16,088 nucleotides of DNA from CAZEYT01 sp964516295 (lineage in GTDB: Bacteria > Verrucomicrobiota > Verrucomicrobiia > Chthoniobacterales > Terrimicrobiaceae), in NCBI GenBank assembly GCA_964516295.1, contig CAZEYT010000063.1:1-16088 (forward strand). The letters are read 5' to 3'. Shown here one piece after another: positions 14,676 to 16,088 of the stretch. The notes beneath the pieces were generated by a model. It did no database searches, had not been told where the DNA came from, and worked only from the letters and a program-made list of their open reading frames with translations. The stretch's first letter is position 1. Each line of letters starts with the position of its first letter. A program made the translations under genes and the position numbers.

Positions 14676-15588
14676 CCCTGTGCCTGCGCGCAAGGCGACG
14701 CTCGACATTGACGGACGCACCATTTCCGTCACCAACCTCGACAAGGTTTTCTATCCCCGGTGCGGATTCACCAAAGGCGATGTCATCGACTACTACATCC
14801 GCATTTCGCCAGTCCTCCTCCCGCATCTGCGTGACCGTCCGCTCAGTCTGAAACGCTATCCCGACGGGGTGGACGGCTTTTTCTTTTACGAGAAGCAATG
14901 TCCGAAACACCGTCCCCGCTGGATAAAAACCACCCGCGTGTCAAAGGCGGCCGGCGGTGAGATCCACTACTGCGTGATGAACGACCTCCCCGCTCTTGTT
15001 TGGGCGGCGAATCTCGCCGATCTCGAGCTCCATACCTTTCTTCACAAAGCCCAGCGTCTCGATCGGCCGACCACGCTCGCCTTCGATCTCGACCCCGGTG
15101 CCCCCGCCGACATTCTGACGTGCTGCCGTGTCGGCCTCCTCATCCGCGAGCTCTTCGACCGCGCCGGACTGGAATCGTTCCCCAAAACCTCCGGCTCCAA
15201 AGGCCTCCAAGTGTATGTGCCGCTGCACACCGCCGTCACTTACGAGAAGACGAAAGCCCTCGCTCACGACATCGCCCGCCGCCTCGAAAGGGACCACGCC
15301 GACCTCGTCGTCTCCCGCATGGAAAAGGCCGCGCGCCACGGCAAGGTCTTCGTTGACTGGAGCCAAAACGACGCCAAAAAAACCACGGTAAACGTCTACT
15401 CCCTTCGCGCCCGCGAACAGCCCACCGTTTCCACGCCGGTCACATGGGAGGAAGTCTGCACCAGCCTGCGCCGGAAAAAGCCCCTGACGTTTGACACCGC
15501 CGCCGTGCTTCGGCGTCTCGAGAAATTCGGCGACCTCTTTTCCCCCGTCCTCACCCTCCACCAAAAGCTCCCCCGTTCACTCCGTTAG
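14659..15588 (+). CDS. LigD-type DNA repair polymerase/primase domain protein, separate from the ligase
   Basis: This is a stand-alone LigD polymerase (archaeo-eukaryotic primase fold) of up to 309 residues. It adds nucleotides, preferably ribonucleotides, to break ends before sealing. Metal ligands are Asp143 and Asp145 in AFDLDPG and Asp233 in VFVDWSQND. The nucleotide-binding segment reads KTSGSKGLQVYVPL, with Gln184 where many relatives have His. The C-terminal SLRAREQPTVSTPVTWEEV is family-typical. The gene overlaps ligD in a different frame. The start may be TTG 14659, GTG 14665 or GTG 14680; the last gives PARKATLDID and no overlap. It completes the ku-ligD operon. It is probably a natural split of a fused LigD, since the break falls in the interdomain linker. 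Confidence 0.93.
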   Translation: MCVSPDPVPARKATLDIDGRTISVTNLDKVFYPRCGFTKGDVIDYYIRISPVLLPHLRDRPLSLKRYPDGVDGFFFYEKQCPKHRPRWIKTTRVSKAAGGEIHYCVMNDLPALVWAANLADLELHTFLHKAQRLDRPTTLAFDLDPGAPADILTCCRVGLLIRELFDRAGLESFPKTSGSKGLQVYVPLHTAVTYEKTKALAHDIARRLERDHADLVVSRMEKAARHGKVFVDWSQNDAKKTTVNVYSLRAREQPTVSTPVTWEEVCTSLRRKKPLTFDTAAVLRRLEKFGDLFSPVLTLHQKLPRSLR

Positions 15589-15641
15589 GCTTTGGCCCGC
15601 AGCGAAGACAGGCTGTTCCGATCCCGGGGAGGTTCGGGAAG

Positions 15642-15715
15642 TGGCTGCCTCGCATGGATTCGAACCATGACAAACAGATCCAGAATCTGCAGTGCTACCG
15701 TTACACCACGAGGCA
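15642..15715 (-). tRNA. tRNA-Gln (anticodon CTG)
   Basis: On the minus strand the acceptor stem TGCCTCG/CGAGGCA pairs fully. The D stem is GTGT/GCAC, and the anticodon stem GCAGA/TCTGT encloses loop TTCTGGA with anticodon CTG (plus-strand 15681-15683). The T arm is CATGG-TTCGAAT-CCATG. The discriminator is G, and CCA is encoded (15642-15644), unlike the tRNA-Lys in this window. A plus-strand reading frame across it is not a gene. Confidence 0.95.
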
Positions 15716-15919
15716 ATCGGAAACCTCCGGCGGACGCGCCGGTCGGCGGCCGCTCACGAGGGAGGGTTTTCTTAGACCGGGGCCGGGGCGGCTGCAACCA
15801 AATTCGTCGGAAAGTTTCGGGTTCGAACCCGGTCCGCGCCGACCGCCGGACGAGGCGGAATGGGAACCCTCAGCGCGCCGCGTCCTTCCCTCTTGACCAA
15901 ACGGACGGCCCGCCCGAGC

Positions 15920-15939
15920 ATCATACCGATTGGTATGAT
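15920..15939. promoter_or_regulatory. Palindromic operator overlapping the TetR gene start
   Basis: ATCATACC (15920-15927) and GGTATGAT (15932-15939) are perfect 8-bp inverted arms around GATT. Palindromes of this size beside a TetR-family gene are usually the regulator's own operator. The right arm contains the gene's ATG (15935). A TTGACC at 15893-15898 could be the -35 element, which would place the -10 inside the left arm. That implies autorepression and a very short leader. Confidence 0.65.
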
Positions 15940-16088
15940 TCGAGGGAAACGCAATCCGGAGCGAACGCGTCAGCGGTTGGTGGACGCGGCGGTGCGCCTG
16001 ATTTTGCGTCAGGGTTTTGCCGCGACGACGGTGGATGCGATGTGTGCGGAGGCGGGGGTGACGAAGGGAAGTTTTTTTCATCATTTTG
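15935..16088 (+). CDS. TetR/AcrR-family transcriptional regulator, N-terminal part only
   Basis: The first 51 codons are present before the window ends. They contain the whole TetR DNA-binding domain: a leading helix (RNPERTRQRLVDAAVRLILR), then GFAATTVDAMCAEAGVTKGS and FFHHF, where AGVTKGSFFHHF is the recognition helix and its characteristic end. The ligand-binding domain lies beyond the edge, so the target genes and inducer are unknown. The ATG at 15935 gives the normal family N-terminus and sits inside the palindrome described above; no Shine-Dalgarno precedes it. Confidence 0.93.
   Translation, partial: MIRGKRNPERTRQRLVDAAVRLILRQGFAATTVDAMCAEAGVTKGSFFHHF

Noticed and set aside
15815..15850. 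Possible extra tRNA around a CGGGTTCGAACCCG sequence
   Set aside because: The T-loop-like word is present, but no valid five-pair T stem, acceptor stem or anticodon arm can be built on either strand.
1..16088. CRISPR arrays, insertion sequences or phage genes
   Set aside because: No regularly spaced direct repeats, transposase or integrase motifs, or terminal inverted repeats with target duplications were seen.

Overview
The window is about 16 kb of GC-rich bacterial chromosome, dense in genes and with short spacers. The gene content suggests a heterotrophic member of the Verrucomicrobiota or a close relative. The pointers are a PEP-CTERM exported protein, a compact hisB-hisH-hisA block, a verrucomicrobial style of NSS and SbtA transporters, weak or absent Shine-Dalgarno sequences, and a Ku/LigD end-joining locus. 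The phylum is an inference from gene families; the window holds no rRNA or other marker.

Layout: (1) 1-1327, minus: a secreted DUF1254/DUF1214 protein that runs off the left edge. It is divergent from an AraC/EutR-like regulator (1437-2480), whose end overlaps a secreted NlpC/P60-like cysteine hydrolase with a PEP-CTERM sorting tail (to 3739). (2) 3740-4200: a gene-free stretch with three perfect inverted repeats, leading into tRNA-Lys(TTT). (3) 4206-7809, all minus: a DUF309 protein, a LeuT-type sodium:amino-acid symporter, a 48-residue one-helix partner overlapping it by 4 bases, and an SbtA-type sodium/bicarbonate transporter. (4) 7899-8500, plus: the broken N-terminal part of a fucokinase/fucose-1-phosphate guanylyltransferase (Fkp-like) gene with three frameshifts. 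(5) 8594-10536, plus: hisB, hisH, hisA. (6) 10687-11592: a NagD-type HAD phosphatase. (7) 11661-12233: an Mpv17/PMP22-like membrane protein gene cut by an in-frame TGA and lacking its C-terminus. (8) 12270-15588, plus: a complete non-homologous end-joining operon of Ku, LigD nuclease-ligase and a separate LigD polymerase in an overlapping frame. (9) 15642-15715, minus: tRNA-Gln(CTG). (10) From 15935, plus: the start of a TetR regulator whose start codon lies inside a near-perfect palindrome.

How the genes work together: HisH with HisF (not present here) makes the imidazole ring, HisA supplies the HisH/HisF substrate, and HisB dehydrates the product. Ku binds broken ends, the LigD polymerase fills or extends them, the LigD phosphoesterase trims 3' ends and the ligase seals them. 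The NSS transporter and its small partner form a predicted two-subunit sodium-driven amino-acid importer. Two decaying genes (fkp-like and the Mpv17-like gene) flank the his/HAD block. No mobile element, CRISPR array or clearly new multi-gene system was seen. The most useful points are the two broken genes, the small transporter subunit, the split LigD, the structured spacer before tRNA-Lys, and the TetR operator.
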